Shown: positions 55,027-63,805 of the stretch, piece after piece | Layout: each line of letters begins with the position of its first letter | How positions within the stretch are numbered: the stretch's first letter is position 1 | DNA from: Planctomycetota bacterium | Lineage (GTDB): Bacteria > Planctomycetota > JAJSAM01 > JAJVHW01 | DNA length: 64,000 bases | Assembly (NCBI GenBank): GCA_021776825.1 | Contig: JAJFFG010000034.1 | Span: forward strand, 49,325 to 113,324 | Direction: 5' to 3' | Program-made: the position numbers and the translations under genes | The notes under the pieces: generated by a model | Database searches by the model: none | Told to the model about the DNA's origin: nothing | Seen by the model: only the letters and a program-made list of their open reading frames with translations

Positions 55027-55266
55027 AAGGCTAGGCGAGAGCAGGGACGAGCCCTCCGGCTCGCCGTCGGCCAGCTGTTTGACTACCGTCGCGGACTCCG
55101 TCGGCGCGGACAGACCGACCTGGCGGTGCTCCTTCCGAGCAAGCCCGATCCGGCTTCGACCGCGTACCTTCGGGACGTGGACGTTCGCATCCTCTGGTTC
55201 GCGGATGCGGAACTCTCCCGCATCGTCGGCGACTGGTGCATTGGGCCAGGAGCCACGTCCGAGTAG
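55027..55266 (+). pseudogene. Remnant of a restriction-type or HNH-associated protein (3' end)
   Basis: The frame shows ALRLAVGQLFDYRRGL, DLAVLLPSKPDPAS and then VRILWFADAELSRIV, a pattern I know from the C-terminal domains of EVE/HNH- or McrB-like nuclease proteins ('A-x-G-Q-L-x-D-Y-R-R ... L-A-V-L-L-P'). It has no start and no N-terminal part; its upstream edge is at the divergent methyltransferase start. A deletion has probably removed the rest. Confidence 0.55.
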
Positions 55267-55293
55267 CGAGCCCGGCGTCCTTCACGGGGACCC

Positions 55294-55647
55294 CTAGAAG
55301 TACCCCATCGCTACCCACTCGAGCCGCTGAGTGAGCCGTTCCGCTCGGTCACGCGAGCTGCCGGAGACGATCCCAGCCTGCACCAGGTCACCGCTCGGCG
55401 AGCAAGCGCGTGCACGCACCACCCGTAGCAGCTCCCACGCGGTGGCCGTGCCGACTCGGTGGCGACTCCCAGACTTGCATCCCGTGTCGCCGAGCCCGTC
55501 CACGAGCCGAGCGACCGAGACGAAGTGCTCCGTTCGCACCTCGCCCTGCGCGAGGGCTGCGACAAGGCCGTCCCCAGTTTCGCTGCGGTGTTCGCGTGGT
55601 CCGCGGTCGAGGGCGCGCTGTGCGTGCTGAGGCGACCTGCGAAGCAA
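55294..55647 (-). CDS. Hypothetical ORF, 117 aa
   Basis: An open frame with a plausible helical C terminus (ATAWELLRVVRARACSPS, RAERLTQRLEWVAMGYF). No family recognised. It lies between a remnant and a truncated gene, so it may itself be a fragment. Confidence 0.3.
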   Translation of the reverse strand: MLRRSPQHAQRALDRGPREHRSETGDGLVAALAQGEVRTEHFVSVARLVDGLGDTGCKSGSRHRVGTATAWELLRVVRARACSPSGDLVQAGIVSGSSRDRAERLTQRLEWVAMGYF

Positions 55648-55732
55648 GTGACCTCTTGAGCTGAAGGCCGGGGGGCGCCTTCACGCTGGCCGCCGTGCCT
55701 CCCGCCCGTCGGCTCATGCAGCGTTGCAGCGG

Positions 55733-56794
55733 TCAGACGACGAGTTCGATATCGATCGTCGTGTCGTGCGCTGGCTTGACCTGCTCCGACGCCGTTCCGG
55801 TGCCGACGACACACGCGATGACGGGCATGTACTCGAGGACGAACGTGCCACTCTCATCTGTGAGGGCGGAAGGGAGCACGAACGGAAGGTGTGGCGCTGC
55901 GGCGATGTGGGTCTTGACCAAGGCTCCCGCGACGGCTGATCCGTCTGTACGTCGAACGCGGCCGCGCACGGCGCCGCCGCGCCCGAGGCGGAAGTCGGCC
56001 TGCACCGGATCGTCCGGCGAGCCCGTCGCATCGATGACACGCCACGTCACCGCGAGGTCCTGTGCCTCGACGACTAGCAGTGAGCGCGCGTCGAGCGCCC
56101 CAATGTCGTACTCACCGTCGGCGCCGGACGTCGTCTCGCGCTCTCGGAGAGCACCCGTGCCGTGCGCGACGATGCGCGCCCCCGCAACCGGCCGCCCCGT
56201 CGCGTCGGTTACGCACCCGCGCACGCACCCGCCGCGTGGAACTGCGAGGACGCTCGGCCTCACGGTTCCGTCCGCTCGCACAGTGACACGTTTGGATAGC
56301 AGACCTCGGTCGGGCAGGAGCACCTCGACGTTCAACGGTCCCGTCGGCACTCCCCGAAGCTGCACCACACCTCCGCGTCCGATCTCGACGATCCACGAGC
56401 GTGTGCCGGAGTTCACCCGCAGGCCGCCCGGCGGCTCAAGCGGCGCACCGCTCTCGGCGGCGACGACTGCGATCTCGACGTCATGCCGCTTCGGGACGCG
56501 GAGAGTGACCGGCGGCGAGGGGAGCGTGACCGTGACGACGAGGACCTCGCTCCGGATCTCGAAGTCACCGGCGGTGGGCAGTCCGGCGAACCGGAACCGG
56601 CCGTCGTCGTCGGTTCGCGCTCGACGCATCACTCTTGGCTCGCCGAACACCGTGAAGAGCTCAACTCCCGACAGCGGGTGACCCTCCTCGTCGAGCAGCA
56701 CGCCGATCAACTCAGATCCCGCCTCGAGGACGACTTCGGCGCCGCCAGCGGCGTCCTCTCGGAGGTCCACCTGCGTGTTGCGCGGTGCAGCCAC
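55733..56794 (-). pseudogene. Carboxypeptidase-regulatory-like domain protein, 5' truncated
   Basis: A 353-codon frame with three or more CarboxypepD_reg-like beta-sandwich units (GVLLDEEGHPLSGVELF, VRGCVTDATGRPVAGARIV, VRGRVRRTDGSAVAGALV). Proteins of this kind are large and exported; here there is no signal peptide and an in-frame TGA stands five codons before the first GTG, right beside a Rep-like remnant. I read it as the 3' portion of a larger gene cut by an insertion. An intact short cytoplasmic gene is less likely. Confidence 0.6.
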
Positions 56795-56819
56795 AACCCG
56801 CGCTGATCAGTTGGCGTAG

Positions 56820-57104
56820 CACGCGTGCCTCTCCGCCTTCGTCGCCTTCGAGCGGCAGAAGCGCGGTGACTGGCACGCGCGCTTCCTGGCAGCCGGCTCG
56901 CGCGAGATCCGGCGGCTGCACGCGATGGACATCTGGTCGAAGCGACACGGGTTCGCACGCATCTACGCGTACGACCCGGAGCGCGGCGGTGCCGCGTACA
57001 CGGTCAAGTACGCCACCAAGGAGTGCGACGGCGACTGGACGCTCGTCGGGCACCCGCGCGGGACCGAGGGCTTGCCCTTCGTCCGCTCTCACGGCAAAGC
57101 CTGA
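56820..57104 (+). pseudogene. Rep-like replication protein fragment
   Basis: A 94-codon C-terminal fragment with RGDWHARFLAAGSREIRRL, DIWSKRHGFARIYAYDP and AAYTVKYATKECDGDW. The GFARI-Y-YDP and 'Y-x-x-K-Y-x-x-K' features match HUH-type replication initiators of plasmids and small phages. The frame begins after a stop with no start codon. It is a relic of a mobile element that broke the genes on both sides. Confidence 0.6.
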
Positions 57105-57118
57105 GAGCGGTAGGTATG

Positions 57119-57146
57119 CCTCTCCCCGTTGCTTGACGGGGAGAGG
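57119..57146 (+). terminator. Hairpin after the Rep-like fragment
   Basis: CCTCTCCCCGT pairs perfectly with ACGGGGAGAGG (11 bp) across TGCTTG. It starts 15 bases past the fragment's stop and probably came with the mobile element. Confidence 0.7.
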
Positions 57147-57219
57147 TGCCCATGCGCCGCAGATCCGGTGGCCGTTGCCACCGCTCGACGCGGACGGAGG
57201 TCGCGATCTCTTCCCAGCG

Positions 57220-58116
57220 GTGAACGCGCTTGCGGGCGTGCAGGGGCTGCTCGAGATGCGTGCGCACGTTGCTGCGGACCAAGCCAGTCGCCAGCGGGCG
57301 ATCGCGACGCTGCTCCGGATGGGGAGGCGCATCAACGAGCGCGTGGGCCCGTACTCCGGAATCGCAGCGGACTGCCTACTCCGTTCGGGCTGCGCCGCGC
57401 TCCGGGAGGAACTGCGTTCGGGAATCGAGTATCCGACTGCGACACGCGCCGAACTGGACCCGCTGCTCACGCTACGTCGCATCGACTCGCTGCCCACGGC
57501 CATCGCGGCGGCGCGTACAGAAGCGTGCGAGCACGTCCCGCGACTGCTGGACGGCACCGCGTTTGTCGATCGAGGGATCTGGGAGAAGGCAATGGAGGCT
57601 GCAGCGTACGCGCGTGCAGGGCGGAACCCGTTCGCACGGCCCTGGGACATCGACCCGGTGTTGGCGGTCGCGATGATCGGTGACCTCGACCGAGTCGCTG
57701 AACTTCCCCATTCCTGGGATCGGAGCTTCGACGCGGCGTTTCTGCAGTGCTTTCCGAAGCAGCCAGTCAACTACCGGGCCGCCGCGCCGCTGCACATGCG
57801 CATCGATACTGCACGCCAGATCGACGCGGTCACACGCCTGGCTCGCATCGCGCTCGCGGCATGCGTCTACCACCGCGACCATGGGAAGTGGCCCGGATCG
57901 GTTGTGGAGTTGTCAGGCCTGTTCGCGGACGGCGAGCTCCCGAAGGATCCGTACACGGGCGACGGCTTCGTCTGGCTGCGGGAAGGCGACGTGTTGGTGG
58001 TCCGAGCGCGTCCGTGGTCGCTTCGGCCCCCCGGATCGGGGATACCGCCCGACGACCCGGAGGCAGCCGGACTGGTGTGGCGCTTGGCACCACCGAGCGA
58101 CCACCGTCAACGCTGA
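57220..58116 (+). CDS. Unknown protein, probably 5' truncated
   Basis: The coding signal begins before any good start (from about 57155, with PQIRWPLPPLDADGG), so the true N terminus was probably lost. GTG 57220 is the first usable start. The body is helical (RQRAIATLLRMGRRINERV). The C terminus has a pattern common in planctomycete proteins, LAACVYHRDHGKWPGSVVELS then LPKDPYTGDGFVWLRE, which resembles the sorting-like ends of pilin/DUF-type proteins. Function unknown. It follows the Rep fragment and its hairpin. Confidence 0.55.
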   Translation: MNALAGVQGLLEMRAHVAADQASRQRAIATLLRMGRRINERVGPYSGIAADCLLRSGCAALREELRSGIEYPTATRAELDPLLTLRRIDSLPTAIAAARTEACEHVPRLLDGTAFVDRGIWEKAMEAAAYARAGRNPFARPWDIDPVLAVAMIGDLDRVAELPHSWDRSFDAAFLQCFPKQPVNYRAAAPLHMRIDTARQIDAVTRLARIALAACVYHRDHGKWPGSVVELSGLFADGELPKDPYTGDGFVWLREGDVLVVRARPWSLRPPGSGIPPDDPEAAGLVWRLAPPSDHRQR

Positions 58117-58200
58117 CCCTGGAAGCCGGGACCGTGGAATTCGGGACCGTGGAAACTGCGACAACGAACTCGGTGCTGGGGCGGGTCGCTCAGACTGGGA

Positions 58201-58228
58201 AGTTGTCGTAGTCTCCGCTGTTCCCACT
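58201..58228 (-). repeat. 28-bp dispersed repeat (inverted copy of 61197-61224)
   Basis: AGTTGTCGTAGTCTCCGCTG and the following CACT-ended bases match the reverse complement of 61197-61224 at 26 of 28 positions. Here it sits just before the start of the alpha/beta hydrolase gene. Nearby 58129-58170 carries a twice-repeated GGGACCGTGGAA that resembles it. Confidence 0.65.
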
Positions 58229-58231
58229 CCC

Positions 58232-59467
58232 ATGCCCCGATGGCGCAGGCCACTGCTTACCGTGCTTCTCGTCGCGACCGCGTTCGCAGGCTTCGCGTTG
58301 AGCCGCACCCACACGGACGGAGTGACGGTCGAGCGGGTGACGCTCGAGTCCGCTGCAGGTGACGCGGTCCCGGCGCTGTGGCTCACGCCGGATCGTCCGC
58401 GTGGGACGGCGCTCCTCGCGCACGGGAGGAGCGCATCCAAGGAGACGATGTTCGCGCTGGCGGAGTCGCTCGCAGCCGCCGGTTTCGAGTGCTGTGTGAT
58501 CGACCTTCCCGGACACGGTGACTCACGAATCGGTTTGACCCAGCGCGCGCCGCGGGACGCGTTCGTCGCAGGCGCACGTGCACTCAGTGCCCGGCGTGGC
58601 GGCGCGCCCGACGGTCGCATCGACCTGCTCGTCGGACACTCGTTCGGCGCGTCCACGGGGGCTCGTGCCGCGAGCGCTGGCGACGTCATGCCGACGCTGC
58701 TGATCGCCATCGGTGCACTCCCACGCCCTGGTGCAACGGACACGCTGCTGATCTCCGGTCGATTCGATGAGTTGATCTCGCGGGAGGAGCTTCGTCAGCA
58801 TGCAGCGACGATCGGCGCGGGGACGGTCGTGGTGCCGTGGTCCGATCATGTTCTCGAGCCGTTCGATCCGCAGGTCGCCGATGCGGTCGTGGCCGCTGCG
58901 CGATCGACGATCTCTCCAGCGCTCGACCCGGTTGTTCACTCTGCCGCGCCAGCACGCATGGCGGGTTGTGGATTGCTGCTCGCCTCCGCGCTCGCGTTGA
59001 TCTTCCTGCTCCTCCCGCGGGATATCGCGGGATGGCGTGCGGGAGTCGTCGGCGCCAGCGCTGGAACGTTCGTGGTCGTCGCGCTCGTCGCCGGCTTTCA
59101 CGGCACCTGGCTCTATCTTGCGCCCACTCCGTTCGGTGCTGCCCTCGCGGTGACGTGCGCTGCGACTTGGCTCGCGGCCGCGGTTGGGTTCGAGCGGCTG
59201 ACCGAACAGGTGACGTGGCTTCGGGGGCGCGGTTGGGCGACATACGCGCTCGCGATGCTGGCAGTGTGTGTCCAGATCGTCGCGTCCGCCCTTACCGATC
59301 AACGCTTCATCGCGCTCATCTCTGCTCTTCTTCTCATTCTCCTGGTCCTCGGCCGCGCGCTTGGTCTCGCCGTCGCACGACGCGCACGCAGCGAGCTTGC
59401 CGGTCATGCGGCGTTCGCCGTCGCTGTCGGCTACATGCTCGGAGTGTGGGGCGGCGGATTCGTCTAG
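58232..59467 (+). CDS. Alpha/beta hydrolase fused to a C-terminal membrane domain
   Basis: A 411-aa protein. One N-terminal membrane helix (PLLTVLLVATAFAGFALS), then an alpha/beta hydrolase domain: oxyanion/lid start LLAHGRSASKETM, DLPGHGDSR, nucleophile GHSFGAST near residue 130, and His in VVPWSDHVLEPFD. The last 170 residues are five hydrophobic segments (CGLLLASALALIFLLLP, GTFVVVALVAGF, FIALISALLLILLVLG). The catalytic Ser-His pair is intact. Substrate unknown; an extracytoplasmic esterase is likely. ATG 58232. Confidence 0.82.
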   Translation: MPRWRRPLLTVLLVATAFAGFALSRTHTDGVTVERVTLESAAGDAVPALWLTPDRPRGTALLAHGRSASKETMFALAESLAAAGFECCVIDLPGHGDSRIGLTQRAPRDAFVAGARALSARRGGAPDGRIDLLVGHSFGASTGARAASAGDVMPTLLIAIGALPRPGATDTLLISGRFDELISREELRQHAATIGAGTVVVPWSDHVLEPFDPQVADAVVAAARSTISPALDPVVHSAAPARMAGCGLLLASALALIFLLLPRDIAGWRAGVVGASAGTFVVVALVAGFHGTWLYLAPTPFGAALAVTCAATWLAAAVGFERLTEQVTWLRGRGWATYALAMLAVCVQIVASALTDQRFIALISALLLILLVLGRALGLAVARRARSELAGHAAFAVAVGYMLGVWGGGFV

Positions 59468-59685
59468 CCCGACAAGCCGATGCGGGCACAGCCCCTCGTG
59501 TCTGCCTAGCGCGCCCTCTGGGGTACGCCACCTTGTGCCACCTCACGTGGGCACCCAGGAGAGACGGCTGAGCACTGATGAGACGCCTGCCGTGCGTAAG
59601 TCCTTGCCTGGCAACACCCTGAGCTTGCTTCGGGGGCGAGAGGATTCGACCCTAACGGTTGCCTGTGGTGCGCGGGCACCCGGCG

Positions 59686-59780
59686 AGCGAGCCCGAATCC
59701 CTTCGGCGCGCATCCTCGGCATCGCCTTCGGCGTGCGAATCCTCTCGCATCTCCGAACGAGTGAACGCGCGTCGTGTTGC
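59686..59780 (+). repeat. Dispersed repeat of about 100 bp, copy 1 (copy 2 at 62476-62580)
   Basis: Shared blocks include GCGAGCCCGAA, GCGCGCATCCTCGGCATCGCC, GGCGTGCGAATCCTCTCGC and GAGTGAA(C/T)GCGCGTCG; copy 2 has about 10 extra bases in the middle. Both copies lie just upstream of genes for secreted proteins. No coding frame. Nothing else is seen in 59468-59957. Confidence 0.65.
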
Positions 59781-59957
59781 CCGTGGGACCGCGTCGTGGG
59801 ATCGGGACTCGGTGGATCGACGCCTCTCGACCCACCTCGCCGAGGCCGCATCTGGCGGGCAAGTGAGAGAGAGTGTGGAGCGTCCACGCCGCCGATCTGA
59901 GCCTGGTCCGTTAGGGTGATCGACCCCTGCGCGGATCGGTCGAACGAGGAGGAGCGG

Positions 59958-61226
59958 ATGCGGATCCCGGTCGTCATGGCAGTTGCGGCGGCCGCCTGCT
60001 CGGCGTGCTCCTCTCCGGGGGATCTCCGCGCGGCGGCGGAGTCTGCCCGCGCCGCGGTACTTGCCGTCCGCCCCGCGGCGGACCTCGAAGGCGTGCGCGT
60101 GGAAGTCTGGACCCGATCGACCGACCTGCGGGCGCTGGCCGAGGCAGAGGCGGGCAGTGTCTCGCTTCCGGAACTCGCGGCGATCTTCGAGGCGCAGGCG
60201 CCGGTGCTCACGGAGTTAGCGCTTCTCGATACGGCCGACGTGGACGAATTCCGTGAGGAGTTCCTCGGGCTCGGCGAGACGGGGATCGCCGGCCTCGCGT
60301 TTCCATCGAGTGGGGTCATCCTTGTTCCTCCCCAGAGCTCAGGCTCCATCGACGTACTCGCTCACGAGTTCGGGCACATCGCAAGCGCGCGAATGGGATA
60401 TGGGGAGACGACGAGGGCACGGGTCTTCTTGCGTGCGGACCGTGGCCCTGCCTGGGCGAACGTCGATGCCTTGGTCGCATCGTGGCTCGTGAATGAGGGC
60501 GACGCCGAGTTCACGGGCAGGATGGCGGCGGCCTTTCTTGAGGAGGGGGAGGCGGGGTCTGTGGCTCTCTGGCAACGACCCGTCCCTCCCGAGGAGCCGG
60601 ACCTCGTGGGCCCCGCCACCATCACGCGGCCCGACGGATCTGAGGTCGTCCTTGAGAAGGGTGAGGGGTACATCTTCCCGAAGAGCATCCTCGCCACCTG
60701 GACGAAACTCGCCTACGGGGGCTCCCTCGCCCTAGTGGTCGCTCGGCGCGTCGGCGACGAAGACTTGGAGGCAACGCTTCGGCGAACGTGGGAGGGGTTC
60801 TCCTTCACTACGAGGGAGGTTCTGTTCCCGGACGCACCCGTCGAATCGAGCCGCTTCGCCCTAGCGTGCAAGAGCCTCGAGGCCGAGGCGTCCGGCGCGA
60901 CGAGAGTCGGGGCGCTCCTCGTGCGCGACATGCTGGAGCGGAAGTCCGGCCTGTCCCGGCGGGGCGCAACGGACCTCGTAGCCGCGTTGGAAGATGACCT
61001 CGTGCTTCGTTCGGTCCACGGCGGTCTGCTCTGGGTAACGACGTGGTCGGACTCGGTGTCTGCCCGGAGGTTCTCGGACTTGTACGGGGTCGTCCTGCCG
61101 GGCGCCGCGCGACGCACGGACGGGCACCTGGCTGTGGTCGTCCTCGGGGAAGTCCCCGACGTCGAGGCGCTCCTCGCCCGCCTGCAGTACCGTGGAAGTG
61201 GGGACAGCGGAAACTACGACAACTAA
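59958..61226 (+). CDS. HExxH zinc-metalloprotease-like lipoprotein
   Basis: A 422-aa protein with a short signal peptide and a lipobox-like AAACSACSS. The zinc motif HEFGH is in IDVLAHEFGHIASARMG near residue 140, with a third Glu in VNEGDAEFTGRM, giving a gluzincin pattern. The rest has no named family. ATG 59958 has AGGAGGAG just upstream. The C terminus SGDSGNYDN and stop are encoded by a repeat also found near 58.2 kb. Probably lipid-anchored in the periplasm; function unknown. Confidence 0.78.
   Translation: MRIPVVMAVAAAACSACSSPGDLRAAAESARAAVLAVRPAADLEGVRVEVWTRSTDLRALAEAEAGSVSLPELAAIFEAQAPVLTELALLDTADVDEFREEFLGLGETGIAGLAFPSSGVILVPPQSSGSIDVLAHEFGHIASARMGYGETTRARVFLRADRGPAWANVDALVASWLVNEGDAEFTGRMAAAFLEEGEAGSVALWQRPVPPEEPDLVGPATITRPDGSEVVLEKGEGYIFPKSILATWTKLAYGGSLALVVARRVGDEDLEATLRRTWEGFSFTTREVLFPDAPVESSRFALACKSLEAEASGATRVGALLVRDMLERKSGLSRRGATDLVAALEDDLVLRSVHGGLLWVTTWSDSVSARRFSDLYGVVLPGAARRTDGHLAVVVLGEVPDVEALLARLQYRGSGDSGNYDN
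61197..61224 (+). repeat. 28-bp dispersed repeat at the metalloprotease stop codon
   Basis: AGTGGGGACAGCGGAAACTA and the next eight bases match the inverted copy at 58201-58228 (26 of 28). The following CAACTAACTCGC also matches the 36009-36036 arm. It encodes the protein's last nine residues and leads into the TAA. Confidence 0.65.
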
Positions 61227-61294
61227 CTCGCCGCTGCAGCGCTGAACGCTCACGCCCGGTGACGAAATCACCGGTCTCGGCACTGAGACGCGGC

Positions 61295-62260
61295 TCACTC
61301 GGTGAAGCGGCGCGCCATCGTCCGGCGTCGCCAACCGACCTCCCAGTCGGCCATGTCCGGCTCGCCGAGGATCGCGCGCAGCGAGGCGTAGCCGGTGGGG
61401 TCCTGTTCGTGGTCGGCGACGAAGCGCCGGTAGTAGTCGCGGAGGAGACCCTGCTCCTGCAGGTCGAAGCACAGGCAACGCGCCTGGCCGTATCCGTCCG
61501 GCTGGCGATAGAAGGCGGCGTCGGACAGCGATGTCAGCTCCGCGAAGCTCGGCAGGGTGCCGTCCTTGATCTGCTTCTTCAGCCCCGCGAGCCGCCAGTT
61601 CGTCAGGCCGTAGATGCGACCGTCTTCCTCGGTGCACTGCTCGTAGAGCGAGGCGAGTCCCTCGTTGAACCACGCCGGGCAGGCCTCGAAGTTGGCCTCC
61701 ATGAAGGGATGCACGATCTCGTGGACGAGCGTGCCGTCGCCGCTGGCGATGTTCATCACCAGTACGCGGTCTCGTGGCGAGTAGTAGCCGTACGGCGTAC
61801 GCGGCGTCTCGTTCCAGAACTCCTGGCAGTGACGGCGGTAGCTGGTCTTGTCCTTGAACAGCCAGACGACGATGACGTCGTCCGGGTCGCGCTCGAAGTA
61901 GCTCTCCTTCAGCATCTGGATCGCCCAGCCGACCGTGCCGCGCGACCGCCGGCGAACGGTGGCGGCGCTCTCGTCGCCCCCGACGATGAACGGCGGCTCG
62001 ACCACGAACGTGAAGCCGTCGTCGCCGTGCTTTGCTTCGAGGGCGTCGGCGCGCGCCGCGAGGGCCCGGGCGCGATCCTCGTCCGACAGCGGCTCGACCT
62101 CGTTCGGGGCGTCCGTCACGACGTCGACGTCCGTCTCGTCGGTCACGGCCTCGGCGCTCGCCGGCCGCTCGGTCTCGGGGACCTGCGCCGGGCGTGCACA
62201 GGCGGTCGCGAGAAGAGCCGCGCAGAGTGGCGCGATGGCCTTCTTGATCAGTTCGTTCAT
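61295..62260 (-). CDS. Peptidase-MA-like (DUF1570 type) lipoprotein
   Basis: A 321-aa lipoprotein: signal AIAPLCAALLATAC with the lipobox Cys at about residue 21. The zinc motif HEIVH is in GTLVHEIVHPFMEANF near residue 180, with the third Glu in PAWFNEGLASLYE. This is the arrangement of the peptidase MA / DUF1570 group abundant in planctomycetes. Acidic low-complexity linker after the lipobox (TDETDVDVVTDAPNEVEP). Probably periplasmic; substrate unknown. It is convergent with the preceding metalloprotease-like gene. Confidence 0.85.
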   Translation of the reverse strand: MNELIKKAIAPLCAALLATACARPAQVPETERPASAEAVTDETDVDVVTDAPNEVEPLSDEDRARALAARADALEAKHGDDGFTFVVEPPFIVGGDESAATVRRRSRGTVGWAIQMLKESYFERDPDDVIVVWLFKDKTSYRRHCQEFWNETPRTPYGYYSPRDRVLVMNIASGDGTLVHEIVHPFMEANFEACPAWFNEGLASLYEQCTEEDGRIYGLTNWRLAGLKKQIKDGTLPSFAELTSLSDAAFYRQPDGYGQARCLCFDLQEQGLLRDYYRRFVADHEQDPTGYASLRAILGEPDMADWEVGWRRRTMARRFTE

Positions 62261-62475
62261 TCGGTGGGTAGTCCGGCGTAGGGCCAGTGCGTCGGTCTTA
62301 GCACATCACACTCTCTCAGCCTTGCGCGTCGCGGCAGCTCCGTGAGTACCGGGGTCGGGCGACGCGCCCCCGCAACTTGGAGAGCTCCGGTCCAAGATCT
62401 CCTCGCGACCCTCGCTGCGCTCGTCGGGCGACCTCGCTCCGCTCGGTGTTCCTGCTGTGCGCGGACGTCCGAGCC

Positions 62476-62580
62476 GCGAGCCCGAACCCCCTCCGCGCGC
62501 ATCCTCGGCATCGCCTCCGCTGCGCTCCGGCGTGCGAATCCTCTCGCGTCTCCGTGCGAGTGAATGCGCGTCGCGATGCC
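62476..62580 (+). repeat. Dispersed repeat of about 100 bp, copy 2
   Basis: Partner of 59686-59780. It differs by an extra CGCTGCGCTC inside. It is in the gap 62261-62734, which otherwise holds no gene. Confidence 0.65.
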
Positions 62581-62734
62581 AGTCGACCGGCGTCGCCCGC
62601 GACATGCCGAACCCGGTTCGATTCTTCGGCTCCGGACAATCGAACCGAGTTCGGTACTTCGCACCGGATCTCCGTCGACGCCGCGACGGCTGGTGACAAT
62701 CCGGACTAGACTCGGCGGTGGGGGCGTCGAGAGC

Positions 62735-63805
62735 GTGAACGCGATCCTCGCGCGCCGGGAGGTTCGTATCGGCACGCGACTCACCACGTCGGCTGCGCTG
62801 GGCGCGGCGGCTCTCTTGGTCTACGCGGCATGCGCGGCGAGCGCGCAGGAGACGCCGGAGGGCCTGCCGTTCCCGGCTCACAAGACGGCGATCCTGCGCA
62901 AGGACGGCGCCGTCTACTTCGTCGAGGGCCGCGTGACCATACCGGCCGGCGTCGAGGTCACGATCCTCAACGACATCAAGATCGTCGGCGCCGGCGAGGG
63001 CGCGACGATCGAGGTCATCGGCTCACTCGTCGTGCACGGCGTTCGCGGTCGCGAGGTGCTCTTCGAGAACGTCACCATCGAGCCGCAAGAGACATTCAAA
63101 GAGATCCACATGGACATGGCCATCCTGAGCGGCTCCAGCTTGAAGACCGCAACGGATGTGCGTGCGAACGGGCACCTCTTTCTCGAGCTGTTCGACTTCA
63201 TCGGCGGAGCGACCGCCGACGTCACGATGGCGTCCGGTTCGGTCGAGCTGTCATCGGTATGCGCGGAGAACCAGATCAACATTCGGGTCCGACCGCCCGA
63301 CGGTTCGACGACGACCAGGCTCAAGGTGAACATCCGCGGCTGCATCCAGGGCCTCATGCGGGAGTGCGAGCCACATGTCAGCCGCATCGGGCTGCGGGGT
63401 GGCCTCGACGTCGACGGCGGCAACGAGATCGTCCTCCGCTCGTCACGCGTAGGCGGCGATCTGTGCGCTCTTCGAAACTGGGACAAGAGCCTGATCTTCG
63501 ACGCGTGCAAGGTCGACGCAAAGCGCCTCGAGATCACGCACGACAAGGCCGGCAAGTTCGCGAAGGCCCAGTTCGCGAAGTGCGACGTCTACTCGCCAAA
63601 GATGCTTCTTCGCGCGCCGATCAAGAAGGGCAAGAAGGACACCGCGAAGCTGGCGCGATTCTTCTTCGGCGGCCAGGGCGATCCGAAGGTCGTGATGTCG
63701 AGCATCGTCGAGGATGCCCAGGACGATCCGGAGAAGAACGGCGTGACCGTGAAGCTCGCGAAGGTGAAGACGCGTGCGCACGAGATGGGCGGCCCGCGGG
63801 ACTGA
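62735..63805 (+). CDS. Secreted protein of unknown function, beta-strand rich
   Basis: A 356-aa exported protein. Signal peptide RLTTSAALGAAALLVYAACAASAQ. The mature chain is made of regularly spaced beta strands and turns (VYFVEGRVTIPAGVEVTIL, IEVIGSLVVHGVRGREVLFENV, NIRVRPPDGSTTTRLKVNIRG), as in parallel beta-helix surface proteins. The last 100 residues are Lys-rich (APIKKGKKDTAKLARF). GTG 62735 is chosen because it puts the signal peptide close to the start. Function unknown. Confidence 0.72.
   Translation: MNAILARREVRIGTRLTTSAALGAAALLVYAACAASAQETPEGLPFPAHKTAILRKDGAVYFVEGRVTIPAGVEVTILNDIKIVGAGEGATIEVIGSLVVHGVRGREVLFENVTIEPQETFKEIHMDMAILSGSSLKTATDVRANGHLFLELFDFIGGATADVTMASGSVELSSVCAENQINIRVRPPDGSTTTRLKVNIRGCIQGLMRECEPHVSRIGLRGGLDVDGGNEIVLRSSRVGGDLCALRNWDKSLIFDACKVDAKRLEITHDKAGKFAKAQFAKCDVYSPKMLLRAPIKKGKKDTAKLARFFFGGQGDPKVVMSSIVEDAQDDPEKNGVTVKLAKVKTRAHEMGGPRD

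Noticed and set aside
59623..59649. GCTTGCTTCGGG and GAGAGGATTCGA resemble part of tRNA-Pro.
   Set aside because: Similarity ends after about 27 bp with several mismatches and there is no acceptor or T-stem pairing; probably chance or a very old relic.
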